53,934 nucleotides of DNA from Acidobacteriota bacterium. Lineage in GTDB: Bacteria > Acidobacteriota > Aminicenantia > Aminicenantales > Aminicenantaceae. This document shows positions 7,550 through 16,812 of this stretch, in pieces (position 1 is the stretch's first letter; each line of letters begins with the position of its first letter). The translations under genes and the position numbers were made by a program. The stretch lies in NCBI GenBank assembly GCA_030669585.1, contig DAOVDI010000004.1:1-53934 (forward strand), read 5' to 3'. The notes under the pieces were generated by a model, which saw only the letters and a program-made list of their open reading frames with translations, was not told where the DNA came from and did not search any database.

Positions 7550-9699
7550 TCTCTCAGAATGATCCGGGCGTCCACAATGGTACAGCCCTTTCCTTTTTCG
7601 TAAACGATCAGGGGATTGATATCCAGCTCCTTTATCTCGTCAAAATCCACAGCAAGTTGGGAAAGGCGCTTTATGCAGTCTTCAACGGCTTTCAAGTCGT
7701 AAACCGGCCCACCTCTGTATCCATCCAGTATTTTGTATGTTTTTGTTGTTGTGATCATTCGGCTGGCAGTCAACTCGTTAACCGGCGCAAGGCGGAATGA
7801 CACATCCTCCAGGGCCTCGACATAGATTCCTCCAAGTCCGAACATCAGGATAGGGCCGAACTGCGGATCATGATTGACTCCCAGAATGATCTCCTTACCG
7901 TCCTTTGCCATTTCTTCGACCAGAATACCTTTGATCCTGGCCTTTGGGTTTTTTTCGAGGACATTTTTACGGATAGTGTTGTAGGCTTTTTTTACTTCTG
8001 CCGGAGTACGTATATTGAGGAAGACCCCACCAAAGTCGAATTTGTGGATCACATCAGGTGAAGCGATCTTCATAACAACAGGATAACCGATCTCCTCAGA
8101 GGCTTCTTGGGCTGCTTTGATACTGTCTGTGAGCTTGGATTTGATGACCGGAAACCCATAGACCTTGAGGATCTCATAAGCTTCCTGTTCAAGAAGAAAT
8201 GTTCGACCCTCCCTCTGTGCCTGTTTAATGATGTTCTCAGCTGCAGGCTTGTCGACCTTATATTTTTTAATTCCAGTCCGTGGGCGTTTCAGCCACCACG
8301 AGAAATGGGTCATCTCAGCGAGGACACGGGCCGCGGATTCCGGGAACCTGTATGTCGGGATATTGTTATCTTCCAGGATATCGATTCCTCGGGAGACATC
8401 GTAAACGCCGAGGAAACAGCAGAGCACAGGTTTTTCATGTTTTTTCCATGAAGCCACAATGGCACGGGCGATATCTTCTACATGTGTAAAAGCGGTAGGT
8501 GTCAGAATGACTATAGCGGAGTGGATATCATCATCTCCCAGTATTTCATCCAGACTGGCTTCGTACTGCTCTTCCTGGGCTTCGGCGATCAGATCAAGAG
8601 GATTGTTAAGGCTGAGTGATGGAGGGAGATGTGTCCTTAATTTTTTCTTAACATTTTTCGAGAACGGCACGACGCTCAGTCCGTTGTTAATACAGGTGTC
8701 TGTGGCCAGGATACCTGGGCCTCCGGAATTTGTGATGATGGCGACATTGCTGCCGGAAGGAAAAGGCTGGCAGGAAAAGGCCTTGACGTAATCAAACAAC
8801 TCTTCAAGTGTATTTCCCCTGATGACTCCACTCTGCTGAAAGATCGCATCATAGACGCTGTCAGTGCCGGCAAGAGAGCCGGTATGGGAGGAAGCGGCTT
8901 TTGCTCCGGTCAGAGTACGGCCTGCCTTGAGGGCGAGTATGGGTTTGGGCCGCATTGGATGGTTTGTAATCTCCTGGGCGATGGACATGAATTCCCGGCC
9001 GTTGACCAGGTCTTCCAGATACATCAGGATAACGTCAGTCTTTGGGTCGTCTTTGAGATAACGAAGCAGTTCATTCTCATTCACGCCGGCTTTATTGCCC
9101 ATGCTGATAAATTTGGAAAAACCGATATTGGATTCTTTGGCGTAGTCCAGAACGGCAACGCAGAGCGCTCCGCTCTGGGACAGAAAAGCGATATTCCCCT
9201 CCAGAGGCATCTGTGTTCCGAATGTAGCGTTCATAGACGAATCAGGAGAGGTATTGATCAAACCAAGACAGTTGGGGCCGACTAAGGAGAGATCATATTT
9301 TTGGATGATATCTTTGATATTCTGTTCCAATTCAACACCCTTTCCACCGATCTCTTTAAATCCTGCGGATATAATGATCGCTCCTTTGATGTTCTTTTTT
9401 CCGCACTCTTCAAGTACAGAAGCAACATGTCTGGCCGGAACCATGACAACAGCCAGGTCGATCTCGTCGGGTATGGCCAAGACATTGGGATAACATTTAA
9501 TACCCAGTATGCCGTCAGCTTTAGGGTTGACAGGATAGGCGATACCCTGATACCGGCTGTCGATGATATTGGCGAGAAGCGAATGTCCCACACTTCCTTC
9601 CTGACGTGATGCGCCAATAATGGCAATGGTCCGGGGATGAAAGATACTGTCGAGTTTTTTTTGTTGAGTTCCTTCGTATGACATATTCTGTTTGCTCAA
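7546..9699 (-). CDS. Acetate--CoA ligase (ADP-forming), fused alpha and beta subunits
   Basis: The 717-residue enzyme interconverts acyl-CoA + ADP + Pi and acid + CoA + ATP, giving substrate-level ATP. The N-terminal part is the CoA-binding Rossmann domain (DSIFHPRTIAIIGAS, then VGHSLLANI), followed by ligase-CoA domains with the phospho-histidine in SSHTGSLAGTD (His near residue 272). The C-terminal third is an ATP-grasp domain (YPVVMKIASPDVIHKFDFGG; LVEEMAKDGKEIILGV). In some archaea these parts are separate subunits; here they are one chain. The best start is TTG at 9699, because AAAGGAG lies 7 nt before it; the ATG five codons later has no well-placed site. The exact acid (acetate, propionate or branched or aryl acids) cannot be read from sequence. 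It is divergent from the tricorn gene. Confidence 0.9.
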   Translation of the reverse strand: MSKQNMSYEGTQQKKLDSIFHPRTIAIIGASRQEGSVGHSLLANIIDSRYQGIAYPVNPKADGILGIKCYPNVLAIPDEIDLAVVMVPARHVASVLEECGKKNIKGAIIISAGFKEIGGKGVELEQNIKDIIQKYDLSLVGPNCLGLINTSPDSSMNATFGTQMPLEGNIAFLSQSGALCVAVLDYAKESNIGFSKFISMGNKAGVNENELLRYLKDDPKTDVILMYLEDLVNGREFMSIAQEITNHPMRPKPILALKAGRTLTGAKAASSHTGSLAGTDSVYDAIFQQSGVIRGNTLEELFDYVKAFSCQPFPSGSNVAIITNSGGPGILATDTCINNGLSVVPFSKNVKKKLRTHLPPSLSLNNPLDLIAEAQEEQYEASLDEILGDDDIHSAIVILTPTAFTHVEDIARAIVASWKKHEKPVLCCFLGVYDVSRGIDILEDNNIPTYRFPESAARVLAEMTHFSWWLKRPRTGIKKYKVDKPAAENIIKQAQREGRTFLLEQEAYEILKVYGFPVIKSKLTDSIKAAQEASEEIGYPVVMKIASPDVIHKFDFGGVFLNIRTPAEVKKAYNTIRKNVLEKNPKARIKGILVEEMAKDGKEIILGVNHDPQFGPILMFGLGGIYVEALEDVSFRLAPVNELTASRMITTTKTYKILDGYRGGPVYDLKAVEDCIKRLSQLAVDFDEIKELDINPLIVYEKGKGCTIVDARIILRD

Positions 9700-9719
9700 G
9701 TCGCATCTCCTTTATTCAG

Positions 9720-9763
9720 CCTGGTCCCATTTTAAATTGAGGTCCATTAAAATGCAAACCAGG
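9720..9763. promoter_or_regulatory. Palindrome overlapping the acetyl-CoA synthetase promoter (possible operator)
   Basis: CCTGGT (9720-9725) pairs with ACCAGG (9758-9763), and CATTTTAA (9728-9735) with TTAAAATG (9747-9754), around an 11-bp centre. It lies between two divergent genes and covers both boxes of the minus-strand promoter. It could be a repressor site or an RNA hairpin in the leader. Confidence 0.4.
9729..9757 (-). promoter_or_regulatory. Candidate promoter of the ADP-forming acetyl-CoA synthetase gene
   Basis: On the minus strand TTGCAT (9752-9757) and TAAAAT (9729-9734) are spaced by 17 bp, about 30 bp before the TTG start. Both boxes fall inside the palindrome at 9720-9763. 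Confidence 0.45.
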
Positions 9764-9780
9764 TGAAAGGGTTCCTTATC

Positions 9781-9809
9781 TTGCCAGCTTCCTTGTTCCG
9801 TGCTATATT
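9781..9809 (+). promoter_or_regulatory. Candidate promoter of the tricorn peptidase gene
   Basis: TTGCCA (9781-9786), a 17-bp spacer and TATATT (9804-9809) lie 39 bp before the ATG at 9849, which has a strong GAGGAGG ribosome-binding site. Confidence 0.5.
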
Positions 9810-9848
9810 AAATAATTCAAATTATTATTGACGCCTTGAGGAGGAATC

Positions 9849-12800
9849 ATGTTTAAGAAAAACTTATTCATCTCATTTTTTGTCTTAATGATATTTTCTG
9901 TAAGTTCGGCTTTTGCCATTCAGGAAACTCGTGTGCTGCGCACACCTGCTATTCACGGCGATCAGATCATATTTACTTATGCCGGCGATCTTTATTCAGT
10001 GACATCCGAGGGAGGAGTAGCACGCAGACTGACAAGTCATGAGGGATTTGAGATTTTCCCCCGTTATTCTTATGATGGAAAATATATTGCCTTTACAGGC
10101 GAGTACGACGGCAGCCGGGAAGTCTTTATAATTCCCCGAGAGGGTGGAGTTCCTAAACGTTTGACCTATACTGCCGCCCTTAGCAGAGATGATGTTTCAG
10201 ACAGAATGGGGCCAAACAACATTGTTATGGGATGGAAGCATGACAACAGCTCCATTGTATTTCGTTCCAGAATGAGAGAATGGAACAGTTTTAACGGTCA
10301 GCTTTATTTAACTACGGTCAAAGGCGACTATCCTGTGCAGATCCCGCTGCCAAGAGGTGGTTTTTGCTCCTTTTCTCCTGATGATAAAAAGCTGGCTTAT
10401 AACAGGATTTTCCGCGAGTTCCGGACCTGGAAACGCTATCGGGGCGGAATGGCGGATGATATTTGGGTCTATGATTTTGACTCGAAGAAGGTAACAAATA
10501 TCACCAATAATTCCGCCCAGGACATCATTCCCATGTGGGAGAACCAGAGTATCTATTTTCTATCCGATCGAGACGAGAACAAAAAGATGAACCTTTTTGT
10601 TTATGATACTCAGACAAAAAATACCTTAAAACTGACCGATTTCAAAGACTATGATATTAAGTTTCCCTCTCTGGGGGACAAAGCCATTGTTTTTGAAAAT
10701 GGTGGATTTATCTATAAATTCGATCTGGCCAAAAAAGAGACTACTAAAGTTCCGATAAGGATCGCTAATGATATGAATTCCGGCCGGACTAAATTGGTCA
10801 AGGTGGGAAGCCTCGTGAGCAATTATGAGATTTCTCCAGACGGGAAAAGGGCTTTATTCGGGGCAAGAGGAGATTTTTTTACGGTCCCGGCCAAACATGG
10901 AAATACCCGCAATCTGACCAACACATCCGGCATCCATGAAAGAAATTCCAAATGGTCTCCGGATGGTCAGTGGATCGCATATATTTCAGATGCCAGCGGC
11001 GAGGACGAGATCTATATCACTGCGCAGGATGGAGCAGGCAAACCGGTCCAGATCACCTCAGGAGGAGACACCTATAAGTACCAGATATATTGGTCTCCGG
11101 ATTCCAAAAAACTCCTGTGGGGAGATAAAAAGCTGCGCCTCAACTATATTGATATAAAATCCAAAAAGATAGTTGTAGTGGATAAAGCAGAAGCCTGGGA
11201 GATCACAGATTACTCCTGGTCTCCAGATTCCAACTGGATTACTTATTCCAGACAGGAAAAAGATGCTATGCAGAAGATCTATCTTTACGGCCTGAAAACA
11301 AAGAAAAACCATGCGGTGACTGATGGGTGGTATTCCTCCTATTCTCCTGTTTTTCATTCGGAAGGTAAGTATCTGTTTTTTATCTCGGACAGGGATTTTA
11401 ATCCGATTTACAGCCGAACTGAATGGAATCATGCTTATGGTTCCATGGCGCGGATCTATTTTGTGACGTTGAATAAAGAAGTAGAATCTCCGTTCAAACC
11501 CAAGAGCGATGAAGTAGCGGTTAAAAAAGAGAAAGCAGAAAAAGCCGGTCCAAAAACAGATAAAAAAGCGGAAGACAAGGCTAAAGACAAGGAAAATGCA
11601 AAAGCGTCAAAGAAAACGCTCCGCATCGATCCAGACGGGATTAAAGGCCGGATCCTGCGTCTTCCTGTTGAAGTCGCCAGATATGGAAACCTGACTTCGG
11701 TTAAAGACACGTTGTATTACATGAAGAGGGGGGACAGAGATCGCAAGTCTTTATTTAAAATGTATGATCTGAAAGCGCAGAAAGAAACAGATCTTGGAAC
11801 GATCAACGGTTATGAAATCTCTTTTGACCAGAAAAAAATGCTTATCAGCCAGAGCAAGTCCTATGCCATTATCAATCTTCCAAAAGGACCGGTCAAACTA
11901 TCCGAAAAACTGGATCTTTCCAGGATGGAAGTTCAGGTTAATCTCAAGAAAGAGTGGAACCAGATCTTTAATGAAAGCTGGAGACAGATGAAATACTTCT
12001 TCTATGCGCCCAATATGCATGGTGTAGACTGGGATCTGATGAAAAAAAGATACCAGCCTCTAGCCCGAGCGGTGAATCACCGGGCAGACTTGACCTATGT
12101 GATCGGAGAGATGATCAGTGAACTGAGCGTCGGTCACACCTATGTCGGGGGAGGGGATATGCCCCGTGTGCAGAGAATTCCTGTAGGTCTTCTGGGGGCG
12201 ATATTAAAGCGGTGTGAAAAATCCGGATATTACAAGATCAAAAAACTCTACAAAGGCGAGAATTGGAATCCTGGCCTGAAATCTCCTCTGACTGAAGTCG
12301 GAGTGAACGCACAGGAAGGAGATTTTCTGATCGCTATCAATGGAGCTCCGACCAATACTATGAATAATCCTTTTAAAGCTTTGCTCAACACTGTTGGCAA
12401 GCAGGTCAGCCTGAAGATCAATTCAAAGCCGGAGGAAAAGGGAAGCAGGGAAGTGGTCGTTATTCCCATCCGGGATGAGGGGCCTCTGGCCTATTACACC
12501 TGGGTACAGGAGAATATTGAGAAAGTTAATAAGGCGACCAAAGGAAAGGCCGGTTATATACATGTGCCGGATATGGGGGTCCGTGGTCTCAACGAATTTG
12601 TTAAGCTTTTCTATCCACAGCTGCGGAAAAAGGCATTGATCATCGATGTCCGGGGGAATGGAGGAGGAAACGTCTCTCCTATGCTAATCGAACGACTGAG
12701 AAGGGAGATCGCCATGATCGATATGTCCAGGAACACAGTTCCATGGCCGGATCCCGGGCAGATGCTGATGGGACCAAAAGTCTGTCTGCTTGATGAGTTT

Positions 12801-13151
12801 TCTGCTTCAGACGGGGATCTTTTTCCATACCGCTTTAAAAAATACAAAATGGGAAAACTGATCGGCAAGCGGTCTTGGGGGGGAGTTGTCGGTATTCGCG
12901 GCACTTTGCCATTTATAGATGGAGGAAACATGACAAAACCGGAGTTTGCTCCCTATAGTACAGATGGCAAGAATTGGATCATCGAAGGACATGGCGTAGA
13001 GCCGGATATTTTTGTGGAAAATGATCCTGCCAAGGAATTTGCCGGTATTGATGAACAGTTGAACAAAGCCATAGAAGTCATTATGGAAGAGTTGAAAACC
13101 AAAGAAAAGACCCTGCCGCCTATTCCTCCCTATCCGATCAAGAAGAAATAA
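9849..13151 (+). CDS. Secreted tricorn-type protease (peptidase family S41)
   Basis: The 1100-residue protein has a cleavable signal peptide (about 1-23, ending SSAFA). A long beta-propeller region follows, with repeated WSPDG/WSPDSK blades (about 30-550, PD40/TolB type). Then come a Lys/Glu-rich linker (about 555-590), more propeller-like sequence, the tricorn C1 domain (about 690-770), a PDZ-like domain (about 775-880) and the S41 peptidase core. By comparison with tricorn, the catalytic His is in ELSVGHTYV (His763) and the Ser in DEFSASDGD (Ser987); the oxyanion region is RGNGGGN. Tricorn degrades oligopeptides; this exported form likely acts in the periplasm or outside on peptides. The charged linker is unusual. 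It is monocistronic, with repeats following the stop. Confidence 0.92.
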   Translation: MFKKNLFISFFVLMIFSVSSAFAIQETRVLRTPAIHGDQIIFTYAGDLYSVTSEGGVARRLTSHEGFEIFPRYSYDGKYIAFTGEYDGSREVFIIPREGGVPKRLTYTAALSRDDVSDRMGPNNIVMGWKHDNSSIVFRSRMREWNSFNGQLYLTTVKGDYPVQIPLPRGGFCSFSPDDKKLAYNRIFREFRTWKRYRGGMADDIWVYDFDSKKVTNITNNSAQDIIPMWENQSIYFLSDRDENKKMNLFVYDTQTKNTLKLTDFKDYDIKFPSLGDKAIVFENGGFIYKFDLAKKETTKVPIRIANDMNSGRTKLVKVGSLVSNYEISPDGKRALFGARGDFFTVPAKHGNTRNLTNTSGIHERNSKWSPDGQWIAYISDASGEDEIYITAQDGAGKPVQITSGGDTYKYQIYWSPDSKKLLWGDKKLRLNYIDIKSKKIVVVDKAEAWEITDYSWSPDSNWITYSRQEKDAMQKIYLYGLKTKKNHAVTDGWYSSYSPVFHSEGKYLFFISDRDFNPIYSRTEWNHAYGSMARIYFVTLNKEVESPFKPKSDEVAVKKEKAEKAGPKTDKKAEDKAKDKENAKASKKTLRIDPDGIKGRILRLPVEVARYGNLTSVKDTLYYMKRGDRDRKSLFKMYDLKAQKETDLGTINGYEISFDQKKMLISQSKSYAIINLPKGPVKLSEKLDLSRMEVQVNLKKEWNQIFNESWRQMKYFFYAPNMHGVDWDLMKKRYQPLARAVNHRADLTYVIGEMISELSVGHTYVGGGDMPRVQRIPVGLLGAILKRCEKSGYYKIKKLYKGENWNPGLKSPLTEVGVNAQEGDFLIAINGAPTNTMNNPFKALLNTVGKQVSLKINSKPEEKGSREVVVIPIRDEGPLAYYTWVQENIEKVNKATKGKAGYIHVPDMGVRGLNEFVKLFYPQLRKKALIIDVRGNGGGNVSPMLIERLRREIAMIDMSRNTVPWPDPGQMLMGPKVCLLDEFSASDGDLFPYRFKKYKMGKLIGKRSWGGVVGIRGTLPFIDGGNMTKPEFAPYSTDGKNWIIEGHGVEPDIFVENDPAKEFAGIDEQLNKAIEVIMEELKTKEKTLPPIPPYPIKKK

Positions 13152-13154
13152 TAA

Positions 13155-13412
13155 AAGTCTATCGAAGTCTGTAGAAGTCGTCGAAGTCGAAATAAAAAAT
13201 GAGGCGAAAGGCCAAAGGTGAAAGGCAAACGTCATTCCCGTTCCCCGATCGGAGAGCGGGAAACCAGGATAAGATATGAAAATAAAGATAACAGACTGGA
13301 TTCCCGTTTCCACGGGAATGACGAACCCAACAAACTCTTATTCTTACTTTGGCCTTTCACCTTTGGCCTCTTCTTGAACCCTTTGCATCAATTACAGGAT
13401 AGATAGAATGGA
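13155..13412. repeat. Mosaic intergenic repeat upstream of the second nitroreductase
   Basis: It holds 10-bp AAGTC-type units (13155-13190), AGGCCAAAGGTGAA units, and an inverted pair of ATTCCC...GGGAA palindromes (about 13232-13323, one exact ATTCCC-N8-GGGAAT). AACCCAACAAACTC, inverted GGCCTTTCACC units and CTTTGCATCAA (13381-13391) follow, 28 bp before the next start codon. No gene is seen; a 62-codon open frame here runs through repeat sequence only. Confidence 0.8.
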
Positions 13413-13419
13413 GTTTTAG

Positions 13420-13995
13420 ATGAAAGTATTTGATCTAATCTTATCTAGAAGAACAATAAGACAGTTTAAACCTGAACCGGTTCCAAGAAGCATTTTGAAG
13501 AAAATCGTCGATGCTGCCCGGCTTGCGCCCTCTGCGGCCAACCGTCAGCCTCTTGAGTTCCTTGTTGTTGATGATAAAGAAGTTGTGGGCAGGATCTTCC
13601 CATGTTTAAAGTGGGCCGGATACATCGTACCTGAGGGGAACCCACGGCCCGGCCGTGAACCCACCTCATATATTATAACCCTGATAAACAGCAAGGTCAG
13701 AAAGAGTGGTTTTGAATGGGATGCTGGAGCAGCTATTGAGAATATGATTTTATCGGCTCTTGAAAAAGGGATCGGCAGCTGCTGGCTTGCTTCTGTGGAC
13801 CGGGAAAAGGTCCGCGATATTGTTGGCCTTCCTGAAGACTATACTATTGACTCAATCCTGGCTCTGGGTTATCCAGATGAATCACCTGTTGTTGAGGAAT
13901 TGGTTGATTCCGTTGAGTATTGGAAGGATGAGCATGGACGACTTCATGTTCCAAAACGGAAACTTGATTCCATTTTGCATTACAATAAATTTTAA
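13420..13995 (+). CDS. Nitroreductase family protein
   Basis: The product is a 191-residue FMN-dependent oxidoreductase of the nitroreductase fold. It begins MKVFDLILSRRTIRQFKPEP, the usual N-terminus with the basic FMN-phosphate contacts, followed by AARLAPSAANRQPLEFLVV. GIGSCWLASVDREKVRDIVGLP is the second FMN-contacting block, and SILALGYPDE is typical of the C-terminus. It is of normal length and probably dimeric and cytoplasmic. The partial gene at 2-502 is a different member of the same family. It is convergent with tldE, 37 bp away. The substrate is unknown. Confidence 0.88.
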   Translation: MKVFDLILSRRTIRQFKPEPVPRSILKKIVDAARLAPSAANRQPLEFLVVDDKEVVGRIFPCLKWAGYIVPEGNPRPGREPTSYIITLINSKVRKSGFEWDAGAAIENMILSALEKGIGSCWLASVDREKVRDIVGLPEDYTIDSILALGYPDESPVVEELVDSVEYWKDEHGRLHVPKRKLDSILHYNKF

Positions 13996-14032
13996 ACTTA
14001 AATATTAGTAAGGATCTAACCTGATTCGCAGG

Positions 14033-15385
14033 CTAATTTGACTCACCGGCTATGGTCATTTCTCCAACTTTAACTGTCGGCCCACAGACCGAACTCCGGA
14101 ATTCCAGGTCATTCCCGACCATTTCGATGTTATTGAGGATGCTGCCGAGATTTCCTGATATAGCGATCTCGCTGACCGGATAAATCACCTGGCCGTCTTC
14201 CACCCAGAGGCCGAAAGCTCCGCGGGAGATATCCCCGTTGACCGGATTCAGCCCATGGCCGATGATCCGAGTCAGAATAAGGCCCTTTTCCATGGATGCG
14301 ATTATGTTATTTGGAGGGGAGGTCCCATTCTGGAGATAAAAATTTGTCGGCCCGATCCCGCCGCTGTCTGCGTTTCCAGTCGACTCCAGTTTTAACTTCT
14401 TTGCAGCATATGTGTTGCAGAGATAATTTTTCAGGATCCCTTTTTCCATCACAACCGTTCTCTGAGATGGTATACCTTCCGCATCAAAAGGGGTGGTTCC
14501 CAGTCTTCCAGGCATGGTTCCATCATCCATGACTGTAATAAAAGGGTTGCCGATCCGTTCTCCTAATCTACCTGCGAGGAATGAGGTTTTTTGGTAGATC
14601 GCAGCGCCAGATACACAGGAGAAAAGAAATCCCATTAACCATGATGTCATCCGGGGCTCGAAGATGACCGGCACATTCTGGGTTTTGATTTTTCTGGGAT
14701 TAAGCTGGCGGATTGTTCTAAATACAGCCTTTTTGGCGACGGTTTCTGGCGATTCTATTTCATGAAGAAATCTTTTTGTACAGCTCCATGAATCTTCAAC
14801 GATGTGGTCAGTATCACCTGCCTGAAGCCCGGCGCCCAGGCTGCAGAAGGTTTCTTTATACTGTTGAAGGAAACCGTTGGAATTAGCCATGGTTGTGTGG
14901 ACTTCCCGTGTTTCAAAACCAGCTCCGTGGGAATTGGTGATCCGATTATCCAGAAGGGCGATCTTCTCTGTTTTAATAGCAAGATCGATCTTTTTTTTGG
15001 AATCCATCTCATTGATACAAGGGTCGAACAATAGAAGTGATTCTGCATCAAGCGGTGGTTTAATTCGTTCGGGAAGTCCTGCATATAGGTCCCTGCTGGC
15101 AATCTGGGCGCGCTCAAGGGCATTAAGTACAAGTTGTTTAAGAATATCCTTCTCCAGATCAGAAGATGAAGCAGAGGCTGTTTTCTGGTCTTTTCTCAAA
15201 CGAAAACCAATGTGTCTGGAGCCAGCCTCAACAAGGTTTTCAATGTTTCCGTTTCGGACATCCACGCTGAACTCATTCCCGCTTATCACAGCAACCTCGA
15301 TTTCGTCTGCACCGCTGGAACGGGCAAATGAAACCATCCATTCCGCCAGATCTTTGTATTTTTCATAAGAGGATCCATCTGTCAT
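14033..15385 (-). CDS. tldE: TldE/PmbA-type metalloprotease subunit
   Basis: The 450-residue protein is the non-catalytic partner of TldD; the pair forms a heterodimeric protease that degrades unfolded peptides and matures some modified peptides. It shows the family fold (VRNGNIENL early; GFLFSCVSGAAIYQKTSFLAGRLGERI; a C-terminal GPTVKVGEMTIAG block) but no HExxxH. I chose ATG 15385: it overlaps the tldD stop as ATGA and is preceded by TGGGAGGA. A longer frame to 15469 would run 84 bases into tldD. It is last in the minus-strand operon flippase-like gene, tldD, tldE. Confidence 0.9.
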   Translation of the reverse strand: MTDGSSYEKYKDLAEWMVSFARSSGADEIEVAVISGNEFSVDVRNGNIENLVEAGSRHIGFRLRKDQKTASASSSDLEKDILKQLVLNALERAQIASRDLYAGLPERIKPPLDAESLLLFDPCINEMDSKKKIDLAIKTEKIALLDNRITNSHGAGFETREVHTTMANSNGFLQQYKETFCSLGAGLQAGDTDHIVEDSWSCTKRFLHEIESPETVAKKAVFRTIRQLNPRKIKTQNVPVIFEPRMTSWLMGFLFSCVSGAAIYQKTSFLAGRLGERIGNPFITVMDDGTMPGRLGTTPFDAEGIPSQRTVVMEKGILKNYLCNTYAAKKLKLESTGNADSGGIGPTNFYLQNGTSPPNNIIASMEKGLILTRIIGHGLNPVNGDISRGAFGLWVEDGQVIYPVSEIAISGNLGSILNNIEMVGNDLEFRSSVCGPTVKVGEMTIAGESN

Positions 15386-16812
15386 TTTATTCCTCCCACT
15401 GTCATCGAAGAAATTTTTAATGTCGGGCATCCGTCTGTGACCGGTGTTTCCTGTCCGCCTTTCCCGCATGTTCCTGTCTGCAGGCTGAATTCAAGGTCAG
15501 AGCCGATCATTTCGATCTTATTCAATATATCAAGGTTAGATCCGATGAGTGTTGCCTGTTTGACAGGAGTTGTAAGTTTTCCTCCTTCGATCAGAAAGCC
15601 GGAACTGACTGAAAATGTGAATTTCCCTGAATCTTCGACCTGTCCTCCCTGGAATCTGTGTGCATAAAAGCCGCGGTTCACCGACTTGATGATTTCATCC
15701 CTGTCATGATCCCCCTTATCAATATATGTGTTACTCATTCGGGGAATGGGGATACAGGAATAATCCTGGCGGCGGCCATGTCCTGTCAGAGGAAGGTCCA
15801 TCAACCCTGCTGATAATCTGTCTTGCAAAAAGCCGACAAGTTTACCGTCTTTAATTAATGTTGTTTTGTGAGGTAGGGTGCCTTCATCATCAACATTGTA
15901 AGAGCCGCGAAAAAAAGGAATAGTCGGATCATCGAGGATGGTAACCTTTTCATGGGCAACTTTTTTTCCCTGTTTGTTCCAAAAAACAGACGTTTTTTTC
16001 CGGATAAAATCCGCTTCAAGGAGGTGACCGACTGCTTCATGAATGAACACACCACTATGACCAGGAGATAGGACGACAGGCATCTCACCTGCCGGGGGTG
16101 GTTTTGCCTCAAGGAGCTGCAGCGCTTCTGTGGCAGCTTCATGTCCGATCTCTTCTGGAGTGAGGCTGTGCTGAAAATATTCTATTCCGACCCGGCCCCC
16201 ACCGCCTGAGAATCCCGCCTCCAGATCAGGAGGTTTTTCCGCAATCGCAAGACAAACCATTTTTATCATAGGCCGGATATCGCTGATTTTTAATCCATCG
16301 GAATTAATGAGACCGACATGTTGAGTCAGATCGGAAAAAGACACTTTAACCTTTTGGATACTTGGGTCAAAATCAATCGCTGCCGAATATGCTTTTTTCA
16401 CCAGATCAATCTTATCGTCCAGGGATGTATCTCTTCCATGCCGGATAACGGGATAGAGATTTTTTTCCGGATAAGCAGGATTGATGCTCAAAGCTTTTTG
16501 AGTGATCTTTCCTGAGGAGATACTGGCTGCTGTTAAGGCGGTTTTCCGGATTTTTTCAAGGGACAGGTCGTTGGTGTATCCGTATCCGGTTTTGTCTCCG
16601 GAAATAACTCTGATCCCCATACCAAGACTGATACTCTCAGAGGTCTCTTTAATGATGTCTTCTTCCATAATAATGGAGTTGTGCATCCTGTACTCAAGAT
16701 ATATTTCTGAAAAATCTCCACCAAGGGAGAGGGCGGTATTCAAGATCTTTTTAAACTCGTTATCAGAGATATTAAAGTGGTTTTCAAATATGGAGCTTTT
16801 AATCCTTATCAT
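15382..16812 (-). CDS. tldD: TldD metalloprotease
   Basis: The 476-residue protein contains HEAVGHLLEADF, the HExxxH zinc motif of the U62 (TldD/TldE) family, with FIHEAVGH about mid-protein. NSDGL, GMGIRVISGDKTGYGYTNDL and the C-terminal GGQETPVTDG...TVGG blocks are also typical. With TldE it forms a cytoplasmic protease. Its start overlaps the stop of the upstream membrane protein by 4 bp (ATGA), and its stop overlaps tldE in the same way, so the three genes are translationally coupled. Confidence 0.93.
   Translation of the reverse strand: MIRIKSSIFENHFNISDNEFKKILNTALSLGGDFSEIYLEYRMHNSIIMEEDIIKETSESISLGMGIRVISGDKTGYGYTNDLSLEKIRKTALTAASISSGKITQKALSINPAYPEKNLYPVIRHGRDTSLDDKIDLVKKAYSAAIDFDPSIQKVKVSFSDLTQHVGLINSDGLKISDIRPMIKMVCLAIAEKPPDLEAGFSGGGGRVGIEYFQHSLTPEEIGHEAATEALQLLEAKPPPAGEMPVVLSPGHSGVFIHEAVGHLLEADFIRKKTSVFWNKQGKKVAHEKVTILDDPTIPFFRGSYNVDDEGTLPHKTTLIKDGKLVGFLQDRLSAGLMDLPLTGHGRRQDYSCIPIPRMSNTYIDKGDHDRDEIIKSVNRGFYAHRFQGGQVEDSGKFTFSVSSGFLIEGGKLTTPVKQATLIGSNLDILNKIEMIGSDLEFSLQTGTCGKGGQETPVTDGCPTLKISSMTVGGIK

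Noticed and set aside
13218-13406. 62-codon open frame before the nitroreductase
   Set aside because: It lies entirely in palindromic and tandem repeat sequence, and translates repeats only.
15386-15469. Longer N-terminus for TldE
   Set aside because: It runs into tldD; ATG 15385 has an ATGA overlap and TGGGAGGA upstream.
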